A stretch of DNA of 64,000 nt from Paenibacillus pabuli. Lineage in GTDB: Bacteria; Bacillota; Bacilli; Paenibacillales; Paenibacillaceae. A model generated the notes under the pieces. The model saw nothing but the letters and a program-made list of their open reading frames with translations, was not told where the DNA came from and did no database searches. Position 1 is the first letter of the stretch, and each line of letters begins with the position of its first letter. Below are positions 17,307-25,463 of the stretch, piece by piece. The stretch lies in the NCBI RefSeq assembly GCF_023101145.1, contig NZ_CP073714.1, forward strand, positions 6,944,001-7,008,000, in the 5' to 3' direction. The position numbers and the translations under genes were made by a program.

Positions 17307-18791
17307 ATGAATCGTTCCGATGCTCGACATGGGGGTGGCTGGAAGCCGGACCCCTCCCATTCCCTACCTCTGTACCGACAGATTGAAGTCTATATCAGCG
17401 AGAAAATTACTGCCGGAGAATGGACAGCAGGCTACCGGCTTCCTTCACAGCGGACATTGGCTCAATCCATGGGTGTGAACCGCAGCACGCTGGTCACGGC
17501 ATTGGATAATCTGGCCGCCTCAGGCATGATTGAAGGCAGACATGGCGGCGGAACATATGTCTGCGGCTCCGGCTGGCATGCGCTCGCTCACGGAGCCCTG
17601 CCCAACTGGGAGGAAGCCATCGAAGAAGGCTGGTATTACCCCAATCTGCCAGAGGTACAGCTGATTAACCGGGCTGAGTTCCAGCCAGGCGTTATCAGGC
17701 TTGGTACGGGCGAGCTTGCCCCTGAGCTGATGCCTCAGGAAGCTTTTAACGACATCCTCCATACTCTATCCAGTCGTTCTCGTACACTAAACTACCTCGA
17801 ACCTCAAGGTAGTCTGGAGCTTCGACAGGCTTTGTCCATCTACTTGCAAGCAAATGGCATACAGGCCTCCCCTGACTCCATTCTGATCGTGTCCGGTTCA
17901 CTCCAGGCGCTGCACCTTATTTCAGTCGGTCTCCTCCCCCGCGGATCGGCAGTATTGCTGGAAAAACCATCTTATCTGTACTCCATTCACGCCTTCCAAT
18001 CCGCCGGGTTGAAAATGAGCGGTATTCCGATGGATGCCGAAGGATTGCATACTCCGCGTCTGGAAGATGCCGTACAGAATGCGACAAACAAGGACAGCGT
18101 CTCGCTGCTCTATACGATTCCGAGCTTCCACAATCCCACCGGCTCTGTCATGAGTGACAGCCGCCGGGAAGAACTGCTCGCCACAGCGCGGAACACCGGC
18201 ATCTCCATATTGGAGGATGCTGCCTACAGCGATTTGTGGCTGGACGAGCCCCCGCCGCCATCGCTGAAGGCTCGCGATAAGGAAGGACGGGTGCTTCATA
18301 TGGGCACCCTGTCCAAGGCAGTCAGTCCCGGTCTGCGCCTCGGCTGGCTGGTTGGACCGGAGCCGGTCATCCGTCGCCTCGCAGATATCAAGATGCAGAC
18401 AGATTACGGCACCAGCTCCCTCGCTCAGGAAGCTGCTGCGCTCTGGTTTGCCGATGGATACCATGCGCAGCATATGAATCGTCTGCGGCCCGAACTACGC
18501 AGACGCAGAGACTTTATGCTGCAGCTTCTGCAACGCGATTTCACTGAACTTGCCGAGTGGAGCATACCAGCCGGAGGCTTTTATATCTGGCTTCGATTTA
18601 CCGCCAGTCCTCTCTCCATTCGCGAACTGTTCCATGCCTGTCTGGACAATCATGTGCTGATTCATCCGGGTTATCTTTATGACCGCCTGGATGCAGACCA
18701 CATTCGCCTTTCCTTCGCCTATGCTTCACCGGATGAGATGGAGCGCGGGCTCCACTTGCTGGCGCAGGAAGTCAAAAAGCAGATGACGTGA
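17307..18791 (+). CDS. MocR/GabR-type transcriptional regulator with aminotransferase domain
   Basis: Regulator of 494 residues. An N-terminal GntR-type winged helix spans about residues 20-88 (PLYRQIEVYISEKI, LPSQRTLAQSMGVNRSTL, GGGTYV). It is fused to a fold type I aminotransferase domain with YTIPSFHNPTGSVMS and the PLP lysine in GTLSKAVSPGLRLGWLVGP. Such proteins sense an amino acid or vitamin B6 compound through PLP chemistry and control a nearby gene. The divergent lysE is the natural target (inference). The start follows AAGGAGGCG. Confidence 0.92.
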   Translation: MNRSDARHGGGWKPDPSHSLPLYRQIEVYISEKITAGEWTAGYRLPSQRTLAQSMGVNRSTLVTALDNLAASGMIEGRHGGGTYVCGSGWHALAHGALPNWEEAIEEGWYYPNLPEVQLINRAEFQPGVIRLGTGELAPELMPQEAFNDILHTLSSRSRTLNYLEPQGSLELRQALSIYLQANGIQASPDSILIVSGSLQALHLISVGLLPRGSAVLLEKPSYLYSIHAFQSAGLKMSGIPMDAEGLHTPRLEDAVQNATNKDSVSLLYTIPSFHNPTGSVMSDSRREELLATARNTGISILEDAAYSDLWLDEPPPPSLKARDKEGRVLHMGTLSKAVSPGLRLGWLVGPEPVIRRLADIKMQTDYGTSSLAQEAAALWFADGYHAQHMNRLRPELRRRRDFMLQLLQRDFTELAEWSIPAGGFYIWLRFTASPLSIRELFHACLDNHVLIHPGYLYDRLDADHIRLSFAYASPDEMERGLHLLAQEVKKQMT

Positions 18792-18801
18792 TGAAATGAA
18801 A

Positions 18802-18852
18802 AACCGCCTTGACCGGAAAGAATGACATCCCTCGGTTCAAGGCGGTTCTTTT
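18802..18852. terminator. bidirectional terminator between mocR and the sugar permease
   Basis: AACCGCCTTGACCG pairs with CGGTTCAAGGCGGTT, followed by CTTTT on the plus strand and flanked by an A-run that serves the minus strand. It separates convergent genes ending at 18791 and 18909. Confidence 0.8.
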
Positions 18853-18908
18853 AAGTTTTTGTATCAATAAGACAGATACGTCTCGTCTAGATCGCAGGCA
18901 GGTTTTCC

Positions 18909-19736
18909 TTACCCTTTTACCGCACCTTCTGCAATACCCTCCATGATGAACTTTTGGAAGAACGCATAGATGAGAACTACCGGAATCGCAGTAAGTACCA
19001 GGGAGGACAGAATCAGCGGCCATTCCTTGTTGTACTCGCCAAACAGCATGTTGGTGGACAGAATCAACGTATAACGATTCACATCCGTCAGCATGAGCAG
19101 TGGCAGCAGGAAGTCATTCCAAATCCACAGGAAGTCCAAGATCGCGATGGTGACCGTAATCGGCAGCAATAGTGGGAAGATGATCTGGAAGAACGTCTGG
19201 AACTCATTACATCCATCCATCTGTGCCGACTCTTCCAATTCACGCGGGATGGACTTAACAAACCCGTGATACAGGAAGATCGCCATGTTCACACCAAGTC
19301 CGATATAGATCAGAGCCAGACCGTATGTGCTTCCTTGGACATGAAGTCCTTTGGCAACCCGTGTCAGCGGAATCATGATCGAATGAAAAGGAACGAGCAT
19401 GGATGCCACGAACAGGAAGAAGATCAGATTGCTCAATCTGCCTGAGGTACGCGACAGCTTGTATCCGGCCAATGAAGCGCAGAATACGATACCGCCAATA
19501 CCCAGGAAGGACACGATTGCCGAATTCAATGAGCTGCCCAGCAGGTTGATTTTGGTAAAAGCATCCGAGTAGTTTTCCCAATGAAATGTCGTTGGGAGAG
19601 CTATAAAGGACTGGAACATTTCACCTTGCGTTTTGAATGAGTTTACAATCGCCATGTAGATTGGCAGCATGGCGACGAGGGAACCCAGCACCAGCAGCAG
19701 TCGAATCAGGTAGCTGTTAATTCGTTGCATCCTCAT
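18909..19736 (-). CDS. carbohydrate ABC transporter permease (MalG-like)
   Basis: Membrane subunit of a sugar importer, 275 residues, with six hydrophobic spans and the coupling motif EESAQMDGCNEFQTFFQIIFPLLLP. Its start overlaps the end of the upstream permease by 4 nt (19733-19736), indicating translational coupling. It is the last gene of the beta-galactosidase/two-component/ABC block. As in most such systems no ATPase is encoded here, so a shared MsmX-type ATPase elsewhere would energise it (family knowledge). The C-terminus EGIAEGAVKG is typical. Confidence 0.92.
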   Translation of the reverse strand: MRMQRINSYLIRLLLVLGSLVAMLPIYMAIVNSFKTQGEMFQSFIALPTTFHWENYSDAFTKINLLGSSLNSAIVSFLGIGGIVFCASLAGYKLSRTSGRLSNLIFFLFVASMLVPFHSIMIPLTRVAKGLHVQGSTYGLALIYIGLGVNMAIFLYHGFVKSIPRELEESAQMDGCNEFQTFFQIIFPLLLPITVTIAILDFLWIWNDFLLPLLMLTDVNRYTLILSTNMLFGEYNKEWPLILSSLVLTAIPVVLIYAFFQKFIMEGIAEGAVKG

Positions 19737-20617
19737 GCTTCCACCTCTTTCTTCTTCATCACCGTAATCTGAATGAGCGTGAAGATGAGCACGATGACGA
19801 ATAACACAACCGACTTGGCACTGGCATATCCATATCTAAAATTGTTGGAGAATGCCTCTTCATAAATATTCATCGTAATGACCTGAGTGGCTCTGCCTGG
19901 ACCGCCACCTGTCAGACCGTACACGACTTCAAATACTTTGAAGGCTCCGTTCAGTGTCAGGAAGAAACAGATCGTCACGGCATGCGTAATCATCGGCAAT
20001 ACGACATTACGCAGTACCTGGAACGCGTTGGCTCCATCGATAACAGCCGCTTCCTTCAGACTCTTCGGTACACCCTGGAGTGCTGCCAGATAGATGATCA
20101 TCATATACCCCACACCATTCCAGAGCGATACGATCAGGATGGAGTAGAATGAAAATTTCGGATCACCCAGCCACTGTTGGTCCAAGAAGGAGACAGCCAG
20201 CTTCTCGGCCAGCTGCGGCAGCACCTGGGAGAAGATGAATGTCCACATAAAGGCGCTGATGATTGTACTGATCATGTTCGGCATGAAAAACAGGGTTCGG
20301 AATAACCCCTTGCTGCGCGTCCGTGTCTCAATGAACACGGCGAGCAGCAAGGCAATTCCATTTTGCAGAATCAGCATAAACACCACATATTTCAACGTGA
20401 ACCACAGGGAATTCAGAAAGTCGGGGTCTTCCTTGAACAGCTCCACGAAGTTCCCCAGACCGATAAAGCTGTAATCCCGGTTCAGACCATTCCAGTCCGT
20501 CAAGCTGTAGAACAAACCGCTAAATGTGGGGTACAGCAGGAAAATGGCATAGATGACAAAGGCAGGCGCAGTGAACGCTAGCAGTGACAGATACTTCTTG
20601 AATACACTCGTAGCCAT
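19733..20617 (-). CDS. carbohydrate ABC transporter permease (MalF/UgpA-like)
   Basis: Partner permease of 294 residues. It has six membrane spans starting YLSLLAFTAPAFVIYAIFLL, the family segment YSLTDWNGL, and the coupling loop KEAAVIDGANAFQVLRNVVLPMI. It is separated from the upstream binding-protein gene by about 400 bp containing an inverted-repeat element and a strong hairpin, so its expression is probably lower than that of the binding protein. The start follows AAAGGGGGAGAACC. Confidence 0.92.
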   Translation of the reverse strand: MATSVFKKYLSLLAFTAPAFVIYAIFLLYPTFSGLFYSLTDWNGLNRDYSFIGLGNFVELFKEDPDFLNSLWFTLKYVVFMLILQNGIALLLAVFIETRTRSKGLFRTLFFMPNMISTIISAFMWTFIFSQVLPQLAEKLAVSFLDQQWLGDPKFSFYSILIVSLWNGVGYMMIIYLAALQGVPKSLKEAAVIDGANAFQVLRNVVLPMITHAVTICFFLTLNGAFKVFEVVYGLTGGGPGRATQVITMNIYEEAFSNNFRYGYASAKSVVLFVIVLIFTLIQITVMKKKEVEA

Positions 20618-20647
20618 TGGTTCTCCCCCTTTTTACTATAAGTGCGT

Positions 20648-20850
20648 GTTCAAAAAGTCTGGTTTTCAGCACCGAGAAGGTTGGATGAAGCTAGGGACAG
20701 AGTAGCGGAGCTACACGTTTTCGGAGAAAACGGCTTCGGAAGCATGTGCTTGCGAACCTACGTGAGCAACGGAAGGCCCGGCTGAATTCAAGATTCGATG
20801 TCGAATCCGCTTCTCGAGTTACCTCGTGATCAAAAGTTGACTTTTTGAAC
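20648..20850. mobile_element. 203-bp MITE-like element with GTTCAAAAAGTC terminal inverted repeats
   Basis: GTTCAAAAAGTC (from 20648) is repeated inverted as GACTTTTTGAAC (ending 20850). The imperfect arm extends inwards another 15 nt or so. Inside are the small hairpins CGTTTTCGGAGAAAACG and GCTTCGGAAGC. No coding region was found. It is inserted between the sugar binding-protein gene and its permeases. The inverse strand shares GCTTCCGA and GCTCCGCT pieces with the element at 30713. I saw no clear target-site duplication. Confidence 0.65.
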
Positions 20851-20940
20851 AACCTCTTAAAGCAGACTCGCGTAAACGGGGGGAACGAAGACCGTTCTGC
20901 CAGCCGTTTCATCTGCTTAGAGACTGCGACGAAATAAAGT

Positions 20941-20998
20941 ACCGCTTATTTGTTGACAAAACTCCCAAAACCGTGGAGATTTTGTCAACAAAAGCGGT
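20941..20998 (-). terminator. long hairpin after the sugar-binding-protein gene
   Basis: ACCGCTTATTTGTTGACAAA from 20941 pairs with the segment ending in TTGTCAACAAAAGCGGT at 20998, about 20 bp with one bulge. It lies 22 nt past the binding-protein stop on the minus strand, with only a weak U-run (ACTTTATTT). It may be a partial terminator or a 3' stabiliser that keeps binding protein in excess over permease. The rest of the 20618-21020 gap holds the element at 20648 and another weak inverted repeat (AGCAGA 20871 / TCTGCT 20911). Confidence 0.65.
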
Positions 20999-21020
20999 TA
21001 CTAAATTTCCTCGCAGCTCC

Positions 21021-22301
21021 TTACTTGTTGACTTTGTTGTAGGATTTCCACGCCTTGTCGAGCGCATCAATCACCTGCTGCTGATCCAGTTGTCCGGAAT
21101 AGTAACCTTGCAGCGCTTTGCCTGATTCATCCTTAACCGCTTGAGGAATGGATGGGTCCTGATACGCTTTGCCTTCGTTAACATATTTCAGGGCATCGTC
21201 TACCCAAGGGAAACTTTTGAAATCATGAATTTTGGCAACCGGATTGAATTTCAGTGCCTCATAGAATGCACTTGAATCCTTGTCATCGAGAACATAGTTT
21301 ACAAAGTCGAGTGCCACTTCCTTGTTTTTGCTGGAGGAAGATACGGCCAGGGAAGTCGATGTGCTCAGATTGATTTTGGTATCATCCGGGTTGTCATTGA
21401 TCGGCAGTGGAGCTACGCCGAAGTTGATATCCGGATTGGATTTCAGAATGGTCTCTGCGAACCATGGTCCTTGAATCCACATGGCTGCTTTGCCTGTTGC
21501 AAAGGCTGCCGATCCATCATCACCGCCCACTTCGAGTGCTTTGTCCGTTCCATTGGCATTGACGAGATCGAAGATGTCAAACAAGGCTTTCATATCCGAG
21601 AAGGAACCTTGATCCTGATTCATCTTGTCCAGGAAGTCTTTATGTTCTGACTGAGTCAGTGCACCTACAGTAAGTGGCAGGAACAATTGTGGAATCCAGG
21701 CCTCTTTGTAGGACAGTTCAAACGGAGTGATGTTGGCTGCTTTCAGCTTCTCCACGACCGCTTTCATTTCTGTCAAAGTTGTAGGAACCTCCAGCCCCTG
21801 TTCTTTGAAAATATCTTTATTGTACAGGTATCCCCAAGATAACGTTTCCATAGGAACAGCCACGACTTTACCCGACGCATCCGTTACGGAAGGCTTAACG
21901 GAATCCAGTAATTTATCGACAAAAGGCTGACCCGACAGGTCTTCCAGATAACCCGCTTTGCTGAATGGTGGAATTTCATTGACCGCATGAAGGGCGAACA
22001 CGTCCGGTGCATCATTCGATGCAAGTCGAGTTTTCAGAATCTGCGGAGCATTATCTGCTGGCGGCATCTCCAGTTGTACGTTGACCTCAATATTCTTTTC
22101 GGCTTTCTCCTTGGCTTTGAACTGTTCTATATATTTATCGTAATGTTCTTTCAGCCGCGGCTGTGCAATGAATACTTTGAGGGACACCGTACTGCCTGAT
22201 GCAGTTCCCTCCGCCTTACCATCCGTACCCGCATTGGAACCGCAGCCTGCGAGCAGAACACTCACAAGTACCGCACTTGCTACGCTTTTCCATACTTTCA
22301 T
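21021..22301 (-). CDS. carbohydrate ABC transporter substrate-binding lipoprotein (family 1)
   Basis: Extracellular solute-binding protein of 426 residues. The signal peptide ends in the lipobox LLAGC, so the mature protein is lipid-anchored. Family 1 features include SNDAPDVFALHAVNEIPPF near the N-terminus and AAFATGKAAMWIQGPWFAE in the ligand-cleft region. Together with the two permeases downstream it forms the importer. The neighbouring GH42 enzyme suggests a galacto-oligosaccharide or galactan fragment as ligand (inference). The 5' region carries a near-perfect cre-like sequence at 22361. Confidence 0.92.
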   Translation of the reverse strand: MKVWKSVASAVLVSVLLAGCGSNAGTDGKAEGTASGSTVSLKVFIAQPRLKEHYDKYIEQFKAKEKAEKNIEVNVQLEMPPADNAPQILKTRLASNDAPDVFALHAVNEIPPFSKAGYLEDLSGQPFVDKLLDSVKPSVTDASGKVVAVPMETLSWGYLYNKDIFKEQGLEVPTTLTEMKAVVEKLKAANITPFELSYKEAWIPQLFLPLTVGALTQSEHKDFLDKMNQDQGSFSDMKALFDIFDLVNANGTDKALEVGGDDGSAAFATGKAAMWIQGPWFAETILKSNPDINFGVAPLPINDNPDDTKINLSTSTSLAVSSSSKNKEVALDFVNYVLDDKDSSAFYEALKFNPVAKIHDFKSFPWVDDALKYVNEGKAYQDPSIPQAVKDESGKALQGYYSGQLDQQQVIDALDKAWKSYNKVNK

Positions 22302-22360
22302 CTCTTATGACCTCCCGGTGTAACTGGTTTGTCTTTCATAGGATCATTATATATCACGAA

Positions 22361-22375
22361 ATGAAAGCGCTTCAT
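22361..22375. promoter_or_regulatory. cre-like palindrome upstream of the sugar-binding-protein gene
   Basis: ATGAAAGCGCTTCAT lies about 60 nt upstream of the start codon. It equals the ideal CcpA site ATGAAAGCGCTTTCAT with one base missing in the right arm, so binding is uncertain. Catabolite repression would be normal for such an operon. Confidence 0.4.
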
Positions 22376-22445
22376 TGGACAAAATTAGACTCGTTTATTG
22401 GATTATTTTAAACCTTAATCCAGCAGCAAACTCTCTGTGAATGAA

Positions 22446-23546
22446 TTATTTGGGGTTGTCACCTGTTATTCGAGATTGTCCCTTTCTCATCTCTCCAGGC
22501 GAAACCCCGAAGTGTTTCTTGAACACCCGGTAAAAATACGACACATCCTCATAACCTGTCATCTCGGCGATATGTTTGAATGGAACCTGATCATCCAGCA
22601 CCCATTCCTTGGCTCTTGCCATCCGTAACTGGACAATAAAGTCGGTCACATTCACGCCGTATTCTTTTTTGAATACCTTGCTGAGATATTCTTTGCTGAC
22701 AAAAAAGATCTGCGCGAGCTGCTCCAGCGTAATCATCTCCATGCAGTGCTGCTCGATGTGTTGTTTCACCTCATCCAGGTTCAGCTTGTTCTTGAATTTG
22801 CGCTGCGCAATCAGCTGCTCCAACGAAGTATAGTACGGCGCCGATATCCACTCCACCGCCGATGTGATGGACGCCAGGGCTGTCGGTGGCGGGAGCACAG
22901 CTGCTGCAGGCTGCTCGCATAATCCGTTGGAAACACACAGCTCGCCCAGCAGCGTCTGCAATTCGTATGCGACCCGTCCAAGCTGTTGCGGTCTTCGAAT
23001 ATCACTCGTATCAAGTCGGTGCTCCAGCTGCCCGAACAACTCATGTAATCCCTGAACGTTCAAGTCGTTAAATCGCAGGCGTGCCTGCTGCTGGAACAGC
23101 CAGAACTCGCCTGCAAAAGCGGAAGGATAAGGCTCCCAAGACTCTGGCCCGGACTCGGTTTTCTCCAATTCTCGCTTACACTTGGCAAGAACGGTATTCA
23201 ATTCATCGGGATTCACCGGCTTGAGCAGATAATCAGCAGCACGGTGACGAATCGCATGTTTCGCATAATTGAAATCATCATATCCGCTGACCACAATCAC
23301 TTTGATATGCGGATATTGCGCACTAAGCGTCTGGAGCAGTTCCACGCCATCTGTACCCGGCATACGCATGTCTGTAATGATAATATGGGGCTGATGTTGC
23401 TCGACCAGCCGGATCGCCTCTCCGCCATCTTCTGCCTCACCTGCAACCACCATGCCAAGCTCATCCCACGTGCCCAAATTGCGCAAAATATCTCTGTTCC
23501 ATGGCTCGTCGTCCACTAATAGCACTCTATAATGATCCTTGTTCAC
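22446..23546 (-). CDS. response regulator with AraC-type DNA-binding domain (YesN-like)
   Basis: Two-component regulator of 366 residues. The receiver domain begins YRVLLVDDEPWNRDIL, with the phospho-acceptor in HIIITDMRMPGTDG and the conserved Lys in DYLLKPVNP. The C-terminus holds the double AraC helix-turn-helix (LAQIFFVSKEYLSKVFKKEYG and GYEDVSYFYRVFKKHFGVSP). The kinase gene ends in GTGA, which overlaps the start GTG at 23546; AGGAGG lies 9 nt upstream. It probably activates the adjacent sugar ABC genes. The middle 150 residues or so are variable, as is usual. Confidence 0.92.
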   Translation of the reverse strand: MNKDHYRVLLVDDEPWNRDILRNLGTWDELGMVVAGEAEDGGEAIRLVEQHQPHIIITDMRMPGTDGVELLQTLSAQYPHIKVIVVSGYDDFNYAKHAIRHRAADYLLKPVNPDELNTVLAKCKRELEKTESGPESWEPYPSAFAGEFWLFQQQARLRFNDLNVQGLHELFGQLEHRLDTSDIRRPQQLGRVAYELQTLLGELCVSNGLCEQPAAAVLPPPTALASITSAVEWISAPYYTSLEQLIAQRKFKNKLNLDEVKQHIEQHCMEMITLEQLAQIFFVSKEYLSKVFKKEYGVNVTDFIVQLRMARAKEWVLDDQVPFKHIAEMTGYEDVSYFYRVFKKHFGVSPGEMRKGQSRITGDNPK

Positions 23547-25333
23547 GAGATCTCGCCTCCTGTATGGCAAGGAATTCGAACAGTGACACAGGTTCCCTGT
23601 CCTTCCTCACTCTCCATGTTCATGCCGTATGCAGGCCCAAAGTGCATCACGATGCGTGATGCGGCATTGACCAGGCCAATGCTAGTGCTTGAGCTCCATA
23701 CTCTGTCTCCTTGCTTGGACAGCTTGGACAATCTCGTTTGCATCTCAGCCAGCCTCTCTTGATCCATGCCCACCCCGTTATCGGAAATGCGGATGGTTAC
23801 CTCATGATTTAGTCGGACAACTTGAATGTTTAATTTCCACTCTCCCTGCTTTTTCTCCAAACCATGGACAAATGCATTCTCCACAATCGGCTGCAGGGAC
23901 AACTTCGGAATGTAACAGTCACTGAGCCCGCCTTCAACCTCCAGTTGATATTCAAGTCTGCTGCCAAAACGCTGCTTCTGGATGAGCATATAATGCTCCA
24001 GCTGGTCCAATTCAGACTGTAATGGCACGAGGCCATCCGGTGCTCTGACAATATAACGGAACATCTCACTTAATGCACGAATCACTTTGTAACTGTCTGC
24101 GGGCTTCTGTGAGTACACCATACCTCCGATCATCTGCAGCGTATTTTGCAGAAAATGTGGGTGAATCTGGGATTGAAGCGCTTTGAGCTCAGCAGTCTGT
24201 TTCTCCAGATTCATGAGATAGTTATCCCGGATATGCTCCCGAATGCGGCTTGCCATACCATGCAGATTTTTCTCCAGCAGGCCAATCTCATCTACCCGAC
24301 CACTGCGCACCACTTCCTTGTCCTTAATCAACTGGATTCCCTTCATGGAATTTGCCAGTCTGACAATCGGTTTGGATGTTCGCCAAGCCACCAATGCTGC
24401 CAACAGCACTGAAACCACCGTAGCTAGCCCACCCACAACAAGACCATACTTCATCGTTTCCATGGCACTCTCATTGATGACATGAGAAGGTACGATTTTG
24501 ATCAGACGCATTCCTGACGGGTCAATGGCATGATAGAATACATATTCCTTGGCAGTGCGTATGAAACCGGAACTGTCCGTTGTAGCTGCAAGCTTTTCCA
24601 GTGCCTCTGCTGAAGGCCGTATCTCCTTGTTTGGCTGATAGACCGGACTTCCCGAACTGTCCGCGATGTACACTGCATAATCTCCCCGACTGTCCAGCAA
24701 TTCCAGCGTCTGATTGAATTCAGCCCACTTGACTTCCAGACTGATTGCGCCAATCTGCGCCTGATCCTCGAAACGGTTCATGCTGCGGGTCATATGGAAC
24801 TTCTCTGGATCATTCGGATCATTAATAATCGTAAAGTCCTTATGCTGCTCAAAAAGTTCATGGTATGCCTCAGGGATGTTCGGGACCGATCGAATTCGGC
24901 TTTCCATTGAGTTGAAGGTGAACAGCGTGTCCAGTTCCTTCAAGTATAATTCCACGCCAAATACATAGTTACCAGCCGAATAATATACACTGTTCAGCAT
25001 GTTGAACACAGCCTTCTGCTCATCAAACCTGCTGGCAGCTGGAGCATCCTGATTCAATGCCAAATACTGATGCAGCTCATCACTGATCTGAATGGAATAG
25101 ATGAGATTGTTCATCCGTGCGAATTGTTCACCCAAATAGATGGAGGCCCAATTCATATTTGCACGGTTGGTCTCCATAATCTCTTCTTCCATGGAAGAGC
25201 GGGTATTTTCAGCTGCCACAACGGTCATGGCAATTACGGGCAGAATCGCCAAAAACGTCATGGTGAGAATTAATTTATTGCGAATGCTGCGTTTGAACGG
25301 ATCAGTAAGCTTCCGATATAATTCGGTAAACAC
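23543..25333 (-). CDS. sensor histidine kinase (YesM-like)
   Basis: Membrane sensor kinase of 596 residues. TM1 is near residues 20-40 (KLILTMTFLAILPVIAMTVVA), an extracellular sensor of roughly 260 residues follows, and TM2 is near 300 (GLVVGGLATVVSVLLAALVAW). HAMP, the His-kinase box LKALQSQIHPHFLQNTLQ and a C-terminal ATPase domain (VENAFVHG, ISDNGVGM) complete it. The usual INPHFLYNTL reads IHPHFLQNTL here. GTG start with AGGAG 10 nt upstream. It overlaps the response regulator by 4 nt. The likely signal is the sugar handled by the neighbouring genes. Confidence 0.92.
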   Translation of the reverse strand: MFTELYRKLTDPFKRSIRNKLILTMTFLAILPVIAMTVVAAENTRSSMEEEIMETNRANMNWASIYLGEQFARMNNLIYSIQISDELHQYLALNQDAPAASRFDEQKAVFNMLNSVYYSAGNYVFGVELYLKELDTLFTFNSMESRIRSVPNIPEAYHELFEQHKDFTIINDPNDPEKFHMTRSMNRFEDQAQIGAISLEVKWAEFNQTLELLDSRGDYAVYIADSSGSPVYQPNKEIRPSAEALEKLAATTDSSGFIRTAKEYVFYHAIDPSGMRLIKIVPSHVINESAMETMKYGLVVGGLATVVSVLLAALVAWRTSKPIVRLANSMKGIQLIKDKEVVRSGRVDEIGLLEKNLHGMASRIREHIRDNYLMNLEKQTAELKALQSQIHPHFLQNTLQMIGGMVYSQKPADSYKVIRALSEMFRYIVRAPDGLVPLQSELDQLEHYMLIQKQRFGSRLEYQLEVEGGLSDCYIPKLSLQPIVENAFVHGLEKKQGEWKLNIQVVRLNHEVTIRISDNGVGMDQERLAEMQTRLSKLSKQGDRVWSSSTSIGLVNAASRIVMHFGPAYGMNMESEEGQGTCVTVRIPCHTGGEIS

Positions 25334-25370
25334 AAGGCATCCACTCCTGAGCTATGAGCTAAAATAAGAT

Positions 25371-25402
25371 AAACGCCCCAGCGTGAAGCCGAGGGCGCTT
25401 TG
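25371..25402 (-). terminator. probable terminator after the beta-galactosidase gene
   Basis: On the minus strand a bulged AAGCGCCC/GGGGCGTT stem is followed by TATCTTATTTT. It lies between the GH42 stop (25464) and the kinase start (25333), so the kinase, regulator and ABC genes may have a separate transcript. Confidence 0.55.
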
Positions 25403-25463
25403 GTCTTTGTATTCTTTTTATAGTCATTGAACTTTGTCTTGTCAATTCATTTATGTTTTCCCA

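Noticed and set aside
20691..20912. Short minus-strand reading frame between sugar ABC genes
   Set aside because: It falls mostly inside the 203-bp inverted-repeat element and its translation has no protein-like features.
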